A stretch of 64,000 nucleotides of DNA from Mycogone perniciosa. Its lineage: Eukaryota; Ascomycota; Sordariomycetes; Hypocreales; Hypocreaceae. The notes below the pieces were generated by a model, which was given only the letters and a program-made list of their open reading frames with translations, searched no databases and was not told where the DNA came from. Location: assembly GCA_025331125.1 (NCBI GenBank), contig JAOALB010000020.1, forward strand, positions 124,001 to 188,000, in the 5' to 3' direction. The position numbers and the translations under genes are program-made. Positions 1 to 11,889 of this stretch are shown piece after piece (the stretch's first letter is position 1; every line of letters starts with the position of its first letter).

Positions 1-2
1 AG

Positions 3-1439
3 GACGATATGGCCAATCCTGTGCAACCAGAACTCGAGCTGAGTCAGGAAGTCGAAGATGATTTAGCAGCTGAGCAGCAACTGATGATGGAGCTAGAGCA
101 GTACTCATCTAGCCCTCAAAAGGCGGCGGTGGATGTGCGTCGTGCGAGTGCTGCTTCTTCATCCTTCCAACACGAGCCAACAGACAGCAGGCAAGATCAA
201 ACACCTCAGAGAGAAGGAAGGCAAAAACCCGAGATGACAATAACAGTACAATCTCTTCGAAGCCATTGCCATTCTCATCGCATGTCAATTGATAGCATTG
301 ATGAGTTGTCAACAGATCCAAGCGTACTGTTGGCAAGAACTTCCCCGACAAGACTGCAGCATTGTCTTGTGGGGGATATCACTCCACCTACAACGTTGCG
401 TGCCATGCGTGCCAGGGCCGATCAACAACTGGATGCAAGCATCGCGCTAGCAAGGGCATCTGGGTCACCAAGATCCGTGTCGCCAGTGAAGGAGGACAGC
501 CCATCAACTACCCTCCGTGTAACGCGCAGAAAAATTGGTTCGCCTGATCGTAGCGTTCTGCTGGCACGAAGTTCTCCATTACGATCTCCAACGCGATCAC
601 AAGCCAATTCTCCAAAAACAGCTAGCCCGCCAGTGACATTGCGAGTTGCTCGTCGCAGAGGCAGTCAGCTTGACCCAAGCTTACAGCTAGCGGCACTCAG
701 TCCAAGAAGCACACGGCAGCAGGATATCCCGGGGGTAACTCGGACTACGTCCCGGGGCTCTCACCGAAGTCACACACCTGAGACGGCGGTATCGGGAGAG
801 GCTCTCGTATCACCGGCTTTGATGTCACCAGCCCTCGCATCGCCATCGATTAGTGGCTCTGTACCAGAGGAAGGTAATGTTTCGGTATTGAAACTCCAGC
901 TTTTGAGGAGCCTGCGAACAAGTCTGCCGGATTACCTACCTCTTAAATCTTTACGCAACTCGTTGACTAAAACGGCCGATATCTTGGCCGTTGTTACCAC
1001 CACTCCGGCGCAACCACATAGACCCAAGCATGGTCCTCGAGACTACATGCTCGAGCTTACCCTAACGGATCCCTCAGTAGCTCCAGCAAACGTCAGTGTG
1101 GCACATATCTTCCGGCCTCACCAGACATCTCTTCCCATTGTGCATGCTGGAGATGTTGTGCTCCTGCGTCGCGTCCAGGTGGTGTCAATGCAGGGCAGGG
1201 GCTTTGGCGTCCGAGCCGGAGACGCCTCCGCCTGGGCGGTTTTCGAGAAGGGCGACGAGGAGATGCTGCCTCAGATCAAAGGCCCTCCTGTGGAGGTTGT
1301 AGATGAGGAGGTCGAGTATGCACAGGGGCTTAAGCGATGGTGGGGTCTACTGGATGACAAGGCGCTGGCCAGAATCAACAAGGCAAGCCACAACAAGGTG
1401 TTGGCGGCCATGAAGGATGACTCGAGGCGAGCCCATTGA
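3..1439 (+). CDS. Telomeric ssDNA-binding POT1/Cdc13-like OB-fold protein, 3' part
   Basis: The frame is open from the left edge of the window, so the gene probably begins upstream; the first visible ATG is at 9 (476 aa from there). Residues about 325-455 look like a Telo_bind (POT1/Cdc13) OB fold: YMLELTLTDPS, then VAHIFRPHQTSLP, GDVVLLRRVQV and AWAVFEK. In this family the fold binds single-stranded G-rich DNA at telomeres in the nucleus. The N-terminal 300 residues are Ser/Pro/Arg-rich and low complexity, with about four imperfect repeats pairing a TLRVxRR element with a DxSVLLARSSP-like element. It could equally be a general OB-fold nuclear protein, because the telomeric role is assigned from the fold alone. 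Stop TGA at 1437-1439. Confidence 0.62.
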   Translation, partial: DDMANPVQPELELSQEVEDDLAAEQQLMMELEQYSSSPQKAAVDVRRASAASSSFQHEPTDSRQDQTPQREGRQKPEMTITVQSLRSHCHSHRMSIDSIDELSTDPSVLLARTSPTRLQHCLVGDITPPTTLRAMRARADQQLDASIALARASGSPRSVSPVKEDSPSTTLRVTRRKIGSPDRSVLLARSSPLRSPTRSQANSPKTASPPVTLRVARRRGSQLDPSLQLAALSPRSTRQQDIPGVTRTTSRGSHRSHTPETAVSGEALVSPALMSPALASPSISGSVPEEGNVSVLKLQLLRSLRTSLPDYLPLKSLRNSLTKTADILAVVTTTPAQPHRPKHGPRDYMLELTLTDPSVAPANVSVAHIFRPHQTSLPIVHAGDVVLLRRVQVVSMQGRGFGVRAGDASAWAVFEKGDEEMLPQIKGPPVEVVDEEVEYAQGLKRWWGLLDDKALARINKASHNKVLAAMKDDSRRAH

Positions 1440-4400
1440 TGGGCGTTGGAGATGGGCGAGACGGATAGAGCATTAATATGATATAGCTAAAAGTTTACTT
1501 GGTTTGTTCTAGGGCACGGGAGCTCATGAATGACGAATTTTATATATGTATTAATACGCGGGTCGGGTGGTCATAGGATTACAATTGGGGGGGGGTTACA
1601 ATGCAGATAATTCCAAGAACAGATTCATCCTGATATCTGTACGGAGTATTATTTGCATATGATTCTACTATTAGACCGGGTGTTAAGCTCCCTCCATGCA
1701 GCTGGGACTCGGTTGGATTATAGCTAGCCGTATTCATCATGACTATGGAGCCCAGATGGAGTATCTTGAGGAAGTACCTGGTACGAAGGAGTTCCTCCCG
1801 TCCTGGACATGGATCTCTCTTGGCCTTGCTTGGATCAATTAAGGTTGGGATGATTAGATGCAGATAAGAATAGATGGATGTATTGGCGTTCCGTTCTCCC
1901 ACACCATTTTGTCTTTGACAACTCCGAGATAAGCTCGTCGAGAGCGGGGGAGCAAGGTCGTGTCCACCGACCCGAGGCTAGCTACCAAGCCTTGTCTATC
2001 TTGTGATTCTTGGGATTAGTAGTATCAGTCAGTAGTGGTGTTGAAGTTGGCGATGCCGGTGCCGGAAAGAATAGGGTAGCAAGGGGAGGGAGAGCTGAGT
2101 AAGCGAGCCGAGAGGGTGTTAGTGGATTGTGGGGAAAGGGACGCCGGACGCCGCCGAAGTCTCCCGAGTTGGAGGACTGCCGATCGGAGGAGGAGGGATG
2201 GGATTGGATGGTGAGAGGATGGCGTCAGTGAAGATGGCTTGAGGCCCGGACTGTGAGGCCTGTCTTGGGTATGGGTTTGAGCGGTGAGGTATTGGAATAT
2301 GTGATCATCATGTTGACGCTTCCATAGTAGATAGGTAGTAACTAATAGTACCGACGCGGATATGTTCTTGGTGTTGTGATTTGGGCATCTCACAAGTTAC
2401 TACGAGTATTAATCTTACTGTAATAGGCACGGCTTCATGATGCCGAGCTTGCTCCGTACATCGGAGGACAAAACGGAGAGCCGTCTGTCACCTGGACGGT
2501 TGGAATTAAACGACTTCCATGAACCGGAACGCTGTGTGTGCGTGCGCTGAGAGAACGACGTTTCCCGGAAGCCATGCGGAGTAGGCAATGCAAGCTGATG
2601 GAGACGTGCGGGAGCTATTACTGCGGGTCTTCGAGAAGGAAGCGAAAAAAGCTTTGGAAGGGAGGGAAAGAAAAAAAATTTCATGAATAATGGAGCTTCT
2701 TACTCCATAAGCAGGGCTCCGTTGATATTACCTGGTTCGGCGTCTCCGTGTAAGGTAAACAAAAAAAGCCCGAAAGGGAAAAAAAGAGTCTATGGGAAGC
2801 CTGAATGGTAGATGCCAAGTTGGGGAAGTGTTGGAGAAGCGCAACTTGCATGGGATATCAAGGGGGAACCATGAGTGAAGAGATGACGGACAGGATGTGT
2901 ATGTAAGTACTCCGTAGTATTATTGGAACACAACATCGGGGACGTCTAGAGAGCGAGCAAGCAGCCAGCCAGCCCATGGTGTCTTGGACAAATCCCCGGT
3001 AGTTTGTGCATGTTACTTACTTTAACTGGTGGAAAAGTCAAAACACAAAATTTTGATACAAACTTGACTTGGCCCAGGTCGGGTCTTCTTACGAGGAGCT
3101 CTCCTCCCGCTATTATGCCGTCCGTTGGGTTGGGTTGGGCTGCCGCCGCGTGGCGTGCAGGAACACCCTTGCTGGGAATCGGGGGATATCGGAATGCATC
3201 CCATGGATGACCCATGGAAATTTTGTTGGAGCCTTGTTGGATGTGGAGGGACTAAGACGGAGGGCTAGCGAAGATGAAGCTTGCAATGTGTCAGGCGGGA
3301 GGAAGAGGAAAGGAATAGGGGACCAATGGCGCAGTGTGTAAAACGCGAGAATGAAATAGATGGATCATGATCATGATCATGGCCATGATTAGTATGGAGA
3401 GAAAAAAGGAATATGAAAAGGACTTGTGAAGCTGCAGTGCTCACGCGACACACTCTCTGTCACGCCAACTCACACACAAAGCATGTTCCAGATTCCCGAG
3501 ACGGCGCAAGGGCGCATGAGAGCTGACATGATTCAACGTCGTACTCGCATATGGGGGGGCGTGTCGTATTATTACTTCGTAATAGTTACAGCTTCTACTT
3601 AGTACTCGTACTTCGTAGCAGTACTCCGTACTCCGTACTCAGCTTCAGTATGTACGAGTAGAAAAGCCAAGAATGCTATTTACTACAAGGGTCCCTCGCA
3701 AACGGTACGGGACGATGGAAGTTACAGCTTATGTACGAGTATGGGCCGGGATGAAGATGGGCGGGCACCTTTGTTTCGTCTGGACAGCTTCCTTCTTTGA
3801 AGCAAGCAATGTGGTCAGCATCGTGTTGCTTGTATTACTTAGTAGGGAGTATTAGGCCATGATCCGACTTGGGACATTGTCGTCTTGTGCATCGTCTATA
3901 TATGTCTCAGGGGCGTCGTTTGTACAACATGAAAACATTAAAGGATACTTACTACTACTCCGTACTTTATGTCATTTCTCAAGTGCTGTTTTGCTTCCCC
4001 AACGAAAAACAAAACCCCCAAAAAAAAACAAGCTTCCTATATACGAAGTAGTGCAGTAGGTATCTCGTACATAATGGAAACCGCTTGCAATTAGAGATCC
4101 ATGTCTGTCTTGACCTGTCTTAACTTGACTTGTCTTGTTGACTTTCCCCGGGCGTCTACGAGTAATACCGACTGAAAACGCTGCTCCAGGCTGTTTTGGG
4201 CGTCTGCGGCCCTGGCGTCTAGGGGTCATTAGAAGCCAGTAGAGGCCATTAGAGCCTTAGGGGATCGCTTGCGCCCCCAAGCTGCATTAGCGGGACCTGC
4301 ATTCTGGGACCCCACCGCTGATGGACGGCGGCATGTGGACGAAAAAGCACCGCTCCAAAAGTGACCCACGAGTATTCGACGTCCATCCAACTCTGTCTGT

Positions 4401-4574
4401 ACGAGTACAGGTACTTTGTAGCCAGACTGACGTTTTATTCCCAACAGATTTTGCATTTCCTTGTGCAATGGGGAGAGTGACTATCTATAATGGGCATCTG
4501 ATGCTCGATTTCCGTCATCAAAACGTTCCAAGTCGGTTACAATTACGAGTAGAGGCAGACCCTACCTACTAGTA

Positions 4575-4604
4575 AGTACTGGTACTGGTACTGGTACTGG
4601 TACA
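4575..4604. repeat. GGTACT hexanucleotide microsatellite
   Basis: About five tandem copies of GGTACT (ACTGGT in another phase). It is intergenic, upstream of the malic enzyme gene. Confidence 0.85.
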
Positions 4605-5027
4605 CATGACCTCTCTCTCGGGGAAGCTCTCCGCGCAACACCGCACATTCCGGGGGATGCCATCGGAATCCCCAATTTAGACCCCAATCAATTAGACAGG
4701 ACCCCAACGCGCTTCTCTCCTTCTTCTGCCTGCCCTTCCAACAGGGTGTAATAATCCTCCGTATCTGCTCCGTTCCCCGTTCTCCGTACTCGTAGCAGGC
4801 AGTATTACGAGTAGTATATCTTTGTAGAGTCCATCCATCAAAAACCAATCGGTCCGCTCGTCACCGATCCATAACTATTACTCACTCACTTCAAGGTTCA
4901 TACATCTTCTGATACTCCATAACCGCCCCAACAACGGCGTGCGCCCAATGTACGTACCCTTTTTTTTCCCTACCTCTTCCATTTTGATCTGTTCCCTTTT
5001 TCTCTCCCCTTCTTCTCACACACACCC

Positions 5028-5062
5028 ACATTATCTCTCTCTCTCTCTGTCTCTCTCGCTTC
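5028..5062 (+). repeat. CT-rich microsatellite, probable promoter or leader
   Basis: A run of TCTCTCTC repeats with one GTCTC interruption, inside a longer pyrimidine-rich strand that continues to about 5340. Such tracts are common close to transcription starts in filamentous ascomycetes, so a promoter/leader role for the malic enzyme gene is inferred. Confidence 0.5.
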
Positions 5063-5110
5063 CCCATCTGTTTGCTTCTGGTTCTGGAAACAGCCTCGAG
5101 GTACCGGTAC

Positions 5111-5266
5111 ATGCTCAAGACCGCCTCGCCTCGCCTCGCCTCGTCTATCAAAGCCAATTCTTTTCAAATCCCTTCCCCTTCCTCCTTCACCCCCTCAAGG
5201 CTAGGAATAGTTTCCCGACCCTCCCCAATTCGTCTCATGCAAACATTGACCCGAGTCGGCCTCTGA
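5111..5266 (+). promoter_or_regulatory. Possible upstream ORF in malic enzyme leader
   Basis: An ATG at 5111 opens a 51-codon frame ending at 5266, about 100 nt before the proposed main ATG at 5368. If transcription starts upstream of 5111 it would act as a uORF. The transcript start is unknown, so this is only a candidate. Confidence 0.3.
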
Positions 5267-5367
5267 AACGACCCCAAACAAACCGCCATTCTCCGACAAT
5301 TGGGGGGCCCTGGCCATCCCGTCTTTTCCCACACCCCTTCCCAAAGGTTCCACGGCTTGGCTTTCGC

Positions 5368-7877
5368 ATGGGCCGGCAGCTTCTATTATCGTCTCCTCTC
5401 CGGGGCGGTTCATCCTCGAGGTTCATAATAACCCGAGTCCCCCTCATCCGCTCCAGACACCTGGCGACGGTCCTTAGATCAACTGCCTCCTCTTCTTCTG
5501 CTGCTGCTGCTACCACTTCTCCTACTACTACCTCTTCCCGCTCCCACGTGCCCACTGCTGCTGCTCCCCCAACAAGCAACAGCTACCGCTCCAGAAACAT
5601 AAATTCTTCTGCTCCTCTCCTCCATCTTCGTCCCTTTTCTTCCTCTCCTTCTACCCCAATGGCGTCTAGTGCCCGGAGCACCGATAGCTCAGACGCCTCC
5701 TCCACTCCTCGGTCTTCTTCTCCTTCTTCGTCCGTAGCCTCGGGCCGTTCCTCTCGCACGTCCATCTCTAATAAGCGCATGTCCATCTCCAGTCGCAGGC
5801 TGACCGATTTCAATCCCATGTCCTCAGTCGACATCTCTGCCATTGAACAAACCATGAAGCTGGCTGCCCTCGACCAGCACCGGGGCTATGCCCAGGACCA
5901 CTACACTGAGGTCCAGCAGTCCCGCTCTACTGAATATGTGCCGCCTTCCCAGGCTGCTGGCTATCAAGTCATTCACGAGCCGCTTTGGAACAAGGGTAGG
6001 TGACAAACTATAATTCTATATGTTTGTTTCTATGACCAAGTACCAAGTGTATGCTAACCTGCCGCTCCACCAGGCCTCGCATTCACCCCCGAGGAGCGTG
6101 TCGCCAAGAACCTGACCGGTCTCCTCCCCCACGCCATGGAGAGCCTCGAGACCCAATGTGCCCGAGCCATGAAGATGATCCAGACCCGACAGACCAGCGT
6201 CGACAAATACCTTTATCTATCCAGCATCAAGGCTCAGAACGTCGATCTGTTCTACCGCCTGCTCATGGACAACATCCGCGAGCTCATGCCCCTCGTCTAC
6301 ACCCCAACCATTGGTGACGTCTGCCTGCAGTACTCAACACTCTATACCCGGCCTGAGGCTTTGTACATTTCGATTAAGCAGCGAAAGTCCATCCGCACCA
6401 TGCTCCGGAATTGGCCCTGCGCCAATCCTGAAATCTGTGTCGTAACCGACGGATCTCGTATTCTCGGTCTCGGAGACTTGGGTGTAAACGGTGTCGGTAT
6501 TTCTGTAAGCTGTCCTCTTGGGAGCACCTACCCCTCCCTTGGTCATGGAAGCGCGAACTCGTCACTAACCCGAATCCGCAGATTGGCAAGCTGGCCTTGT
6601 ACACAGCCGCCGCCGGCATCCACCCGGACAAGACCCTGCCTATCGTCCTGGACTGCGGCACGAACAATGAGTCCAATCTCCAGGACCCCTTCTATCTGGG
6701 ACTCCGCCACAAGAGGGTTCCCCTCGACGTCCAGCAGGAGTTCATGGATGAGTTCATGGAGGCCGTCAGGGAAGTATACCCTAACATGGTCGTCCAATTT
6801 GAGGACTTTGAAAGCGAGAAGGCTTTCAACTATCTCGACCGTTACAGGCACACCCACAGGGCCTTCAATGACGATATCCAGGGCACTGGAGCTGTCGTTT
6901 TGGCTGGGTACGTAGCTCACTTGAGCCCCTCTTTGACGTGACGCCGTTGTACTAACTGAACTGCCTGAAGATACATCAACGCCGTGAACCTGTCAGGCGT
7001 TCCCTTGGAGCAGCAGCGCCTGGTCTTCATGGGTGCTGGTTCCGCGGGTGTCGGTGTCGCAAAGCAGCTCGTCGAGTACTACACTCGACGAGGCCTGACT
7101 GAGGCTGAGGCTCGTGACAAGTTCTTTTTGGTCGACACCAAGGGCCTTGTCACTCTGGACCGCGGTGACAAGTTGGCTGAGCATAAGAAGTACTTTGCTC
7201 GCACTGATAACAGCGGCCATCAGTTCCGTACCCTCGAGGAGGTCATCGAGTATGTCAAGCCTAGTGCGTTGGTTGGTCTGGCTGCCACGTTCGGCATCTT
7301 CACTGAGTCGATTATCCGGGCTCTCAAGGCTTCTGTAGATGCTGGCGGTCTTGGCCGTCGTCCCATCCTCTTCCCTCTTAGCAACCCCCTGACCAAGGCA
7401 GAGTGTACATTTGAGCAGGCTGTTCAGTGGACGGACGGCTCTGTTGTCTTTGCCTCTGGATCTCCTTTCTCACCATTCACCGTTAAGGTTGGAGGCGACG
7501 CTGGTGCCGTCACCTACCACCCCAACCAGGGCAACAACGTCTATGTGTTCCCCGGTTTGGGTCTGGGTGCCATCCTATCCAAGGCCACCCGCATCACCGA
7601 TGAAATGGTGTACACCTCTGCGGCGGCACTTGCCGCATCGCTCAACGCGGATGAGATCCAAAAGGGTCTCATCTACCCCAGGATTGACCGAGTCCGCGAG
7701 GCCAGCATTGTCGTGGCCCGCGAGGTGATGAAGGCAGCTCGCCGTGACGGTGTGTCTGAGTTGCCCGAGTCCCTCTGGGTTGAGTGGGAGGAGTGGGGTG
7801 ATGTTGCCTTGACGGCATACATCAAGCAGCGTGTCTACGACCCCGTCTGCTTCGCTGACGCCAAGGGTCGCTTATAG
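5368..7877 (+). CDS. mae1: NAD(P)-dependent malic enzyme, mitochondrial type
   Basis: Oxidative decarboxylation of malate to pyruvate and CO2 with NAD(P) reduction. Proposed exons: 5368-5995, 6074-6504, 6582-6907, 6971-7877 (763 aa); all junctions keep frame. Signatures in order: YTPTIGDVCLQYS (catalytic Tyr region), VVTDGSRILGLGDLGVNG, LDCGTNNES, the metal-site QFEDFESEKAF, the Rossmann loop FMGAGSAGVGVAKQL, and PLSNPLTKAECTFEQA. The first about 180 residues are Ser/Thr/Arg-rich, poor in acids near the start, and look like a mitochondrial presequence plus spacer. A second in-frame ATG at 5659 (good context, CCAATGG) would give 666 aa, close to the length of yeast Mae1. NAD versus NADP preference cannot be read with certainty. 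Confidence 0.93.
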
Positions 7878-10800
7878 TTGCATTGATCGCAAACGAGACT
7901 GAAGGCTGAATGCCACGGACAAACCATAAACGCCTCAGGTAATCAACAGACAGAATGAGATACACGAGGAGAGAAGGGGGTAATGGCACTTGCCATCAAC
8001 ATAATGCACGAAGATTGAAGATGGGAATGTAAAAGGGACGGCGTTCAAGGGCTGATGACTGTATCGATGGAAATCATGGTACAGCGGGACTTAGCATGAT
8101 TGATAGTTTTCAATAAATGGGCTGAAAGCATGATGGATGGCCTTGTCATGACATGATCTTAAAGACTTCTTTCTGACCTTGCTGCCTTGATAATCGTGGC
8201 GGTGCTTTTTAGCGTCACCTTTGTTGGGTCAACCCACGAGGGTAATAGATGACGTTCTCAAACCTGTTTTGCGCGTTGCTGGATTGCAATTCGTGATATG
8301 ATAGAGTCATCGTTGTGCTGAGGGTGCCTAAGCTGGTATCCATAGATGCATAGTGGAGCCATTGATGGGAGAAGTCGTAATGATATGTAGAAGCGAATGT
8401 CGTCTTTGTTGAGCCAAGCATATGATGATGGACAGGGAACTGATAGCGTCAACCAGCAGATTTATCAGTTCGTAGTCTGAAGTTGGATCGATAGTATCCG
8501 GGTCGAAAATCCACTCAGATCTATTATTATTTGATAGCCAAAAGAAGATGGATCGTAAGGAGGGGAAAGAAAGGTGAAGCTGCTCGATAGTGGTTGGTGA
8601 AGGGGAAGGCCAGAACCCACAATACCGAGATGCGTCGGTTTCCGAGTAGGACAGATCACTTTGATTGGGTTGGGGGCTCGGAGAACCGCTTATCTCCCCT
8701 CGGAGAACTCGGAGGACCGAGAACCAAGCGCGGCGACCGAGCGGAGGACCGCCCCCAGTTCCGGATTCCGCGCGAGTTCCGTTTTCCGCTGGTTTGGTAA
8801 CATTATTTTCCGGTTTTCCTTTATAGGTTAGGACCACCTCTATCTGGGGGTTCCCGATGTAAGTGCCGTCGACAATTAATTGCCAATAGGGGGTCTAGTA
8901 CGGAGTATTACTAGTTACATGGCGTTCGGGATATTCTCTCTGGTTTAATGTTTACTATGAATACGAAGTAGTATGCCTACTTGGGTGGCTTCGAGCTTCG
9001 AGTTTCGATAGTGCCATGTTTGGTGTGAGCGTGTTTGGTGTGAGCGTGTTTGTGTGTGAAAGTGAAGTGGCACTACGAAGTACAGGGCAAAAGTGCCTGC
9101 TGCCAATATTTCGTTGGGGATCCACATATCCCCGCGAAGAAAAGCTTGGCGGGTGAAAAGACAAATGGTCAGGAGGACGAGAGAGAATGCGAATTGTGAA
9201 TTGATCGACGCCATATTGGTTGGTTGGGGACTTGGCTAATGTCATTGTTTGGGGATTATGGGTTTATGTGAGCTTTGGGACTCTTGGTACGCGGGTTTTA
9301 CACGAAGATACGAAGTAGCTTAATTCATTCAATACGGATGAACTCAAGCCTGACGCTCATGGAGTTCGCTTTCCACGCTCCTCGGCCTGCGCCACAGTTC
9401 GTTGCGCCCTTGGAGTATATGTTGGGGGGCAAGGAATCGACGATGATGCAAAACCATATACTAATGTACCTTGGGTGATTGGTGGCTATGTGACAATATT
9501 GGGTTTTATTTCCACTCGTTCGCTCTTTTAAGTGTGTATGTGAGATAGAGGAATTGTTGGATTACCAATATCTCTGCTCTGTCTGGTCGTTGGTCTGGAG
9601 CAATGGTGTATTATACCTAGTAAGTACGAAGTAGTATGGGGGGAACTTGATATTATTATCCCTACTAACAACATGGGCGAGATGCAAGTGTAGGTAAGTG
9701 TACAGACCCTAGAGTAGTTTTGCGATCGGTTCGGATCATGTTTTGGAGCCGAGACCTATTATACCAATACTATTTGTACATATTATTTAATGAATGATCT
9801 CGACCTGTCTCGTGATGTTTCCTTGAAGAGGCTAGATTCACGACGGGGGATTTAATCGACAGGGAGCAGAACTGCATGAGAAACATGCACTCCGTTCTCA
9901 AGCGTCTTTTAGACACGCGACACGGACGGGCACTCCGACCGGAGTTTTAATCCAAGCCTAGCGAAAAGACTTTTGTTCAAAACGCCGTCCCTTTTTTCTT
10001 TTCTAATTCCTGAAATTGCTGATTGATATATCCCTTTTCGCTCTTTGTTCTCCTTTTCGTTCGCTAAGAGCGGCTTGAGATTGTTGCCTGGTACTAAGTG
10101 TAAGACGTTCTGTGGAAACATAATTTGCGGCACTCGTAAGCCTGATGTCTGCAGGTACATGGTTGCATTTTGCTATGTACATACATACGGAGTACATCCC
10201 ATTCTAGAAATAGAACCCCGGCTCCCAGACATCCAGTCAGCTTCGCTTTCAAGTTTTGGTTGTCCTGAATAGAATTAGTCAATGTAATACGAAGTACATT
10301 TCTAACGATTTTTGGTCTTTCGATAACTAGTGATTGGACCGCATCTAGAGTGTTTGCTTCACACGTCTCGAGGACGAAGTTTACGAGTAATACACTTAAT
10401 AGTATCTACTCCGTGCTTCGTAGGAGTGAGAAAGAAACGACTGCAGGGAGGCATCTTGACGCCATGTGACATAGCCAGCGCTAAGACCAGGCAGGGTAAT
10501 GAAACGTAAGCGAAGCATTTTTGCCGCCTTGCTTGCTTCAGCAGGAGTCATGGCAGGAGTGCTCCGTACAGAGTAGTAATAATCAGTAAAAGTGAGTGCT
10601 TGGACACTAATACAAAAAAGCAGAGGTCAGGGTTTTGATGCATTTCTCGATCAAGTTAGGGCCGGTGGTGCTTTGATGCTAGTAGCCGATATGGTTGCAA
10701 AGAAGTACGAGTAGCCGATATGGCATGGGGCCTTACGTACAGACATCCCTACAGGAGCAGCGCTTCTACTCCATATGTAGGTAATAATAACTCATACAAT

Positions 10801-11889
10801 TCTGCGTGAGGACCAATTTGTGCTTGGCCGCTGCACATCCCCATTCCATTCATGGATCCATGTCCAATACGAATGAACGGGCGACGCCATGCCTGTCTGC
10901 TGCTCTGCATCATCTTTATGTACTCGTATGTACGTGTGTATGAAGTACTCGTACTTCTTCATACAGGCCAAGGGCCAAGGACCAGTCACGTCTCAGTTCC
11001 GCTTCCGCATCCAATGAATCCGTATCGAATCCTTAGTATCCATACCGGAGTCCCGTGGCGTGGCCGGACCTCCACTTCGGCCTCCACTTCGGCCCCCACC
11101 TCTCTCACCGCGGTGCCCCGTTCAGACAAGACGGCGGATAGTCATTGTGAGGAATTGGCTAGCACAGAAAAATGCTGCCCAGGTGTGCGTGTACGAGCAC
11201 CATGTCAAAAGGCGTCATCTGCCATGTCTATAAAAATATATATACAAACCAGACAGCCCACTCACACACCCCTCCACCCCTCCCGAGTTCCATTCCCGAT
11301 AATCCACCCCCGGATTTTTCAATCGTTGACTTGGACTTGGACTTGGCCTTGGACTTGTGTTTCTCTTTTTTTCCCTCTTTTCCTTTCAAAGACAACCAAC
11401 CAACTCACCAACCCTTTCTTACCCCACGGGTTTACGGCTGTTGTCTGGCGATCGATGTTTTGTCTCGCCCCGGATCTCGATCACCAAGCCGCAGGATTTA
11501 CCGCCTTTCGTCTTACATCCGTTTCGATGATTCATCCATGAGTCCCTTTTGGCAGCCTCCGTCTCCCTACTCTCACCAGACCTTTGACGATAATATTACC
11601 GCCAGGAGGAGTGGTCACCGTTACTGCCGCCGCCACCACCTACGACATCAGGGCTTGGAACACATGACTAGCAAATCCGTCAGAGGACGTCGACAGCCCG
11701 TTGTTCTCTAAGACGCACGTTTGAGCCTATTAAAGCCAAACTCAAAGATCAGTGTCATATTCGATTATTTAACGGCATCCGCGGTGCACGCGCCAACATC
11801 AACACTTCATCTTCTTCTCGGATTCTTCACGACGGGAATTCCTTGTTCAGATATCAATCCATTCACGCGAACTTCGCTTCGTTACCATC
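7878..11889. other. Large spacer and long leader of the CTF1-like gene
   Basis: About 4 kb with no convincing coding region on either strand. It contains dispersed TACGGAGTA/TACGAAGTA words (for example 10186-10195), a short GTGTGAGCGTGTTTG duplication near 9023-9050, and a GACTTG repeat run at 11329-11355. The last 650 bases are pyrimidine-rich and likely form the 5' leader of the downstream regulator. Confidence 0.55.
11229..11240 (+). promoter_or_regulatory. TATA-like element upstream of CTF1-like gene
   Basis: TATAAAAATATA followed by a CT-rich strand and C-rich runs, about 650 nt before the ATG at 11890. The position fits a core promoter with a long leader, as is frequent for fungal regulators, but no transcript start can be seen. 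Confidence 0.4.

Larger units (their letters stand above)
1440..5367. other. Gene-poor spacer and malic enzyme leader
   Basis: About 3.9 kb without a convincing gene. Short open frames occur on both strands but are not conserved-looking and lack start or splice context. The spacer holds many TACTCCGTA/TACGAGTA-type words (dense at 3590-3660), a GATCAT run near 3364-3380, a GGTACT hexamer array near 4575-4603, and a CT-rich tract near 5030-5062 that probably lies in or near the promoter or leader of the malic enzyme gene. An in-frame ATG at 4948 precedes the malic enzyme start, but the encoded stretch is low complexity and looks untranslated. Confidence 0.6.

Noticed and set aside
4939..5367. 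In-frame N-terminal extension of the malic enzyme from an ATG at 4948
   Set aside because: The translation is Ser/Leu/Pro low complexity from a CT-rich strand and does not resemble the family; it is better read as untranslated leader.
8328..8837. 169-codon open frame on the minus strand
   Set aside because: No domain, no codon bias like the neighbours, no splice or promoter context.
10852..11711. Overlapping plus-strand open frames upstream of the CTF1-like gene
   Set aside because: They lie in the TATA/CT-rich leader and encode Pro/His/Ser low-complexity peptide.
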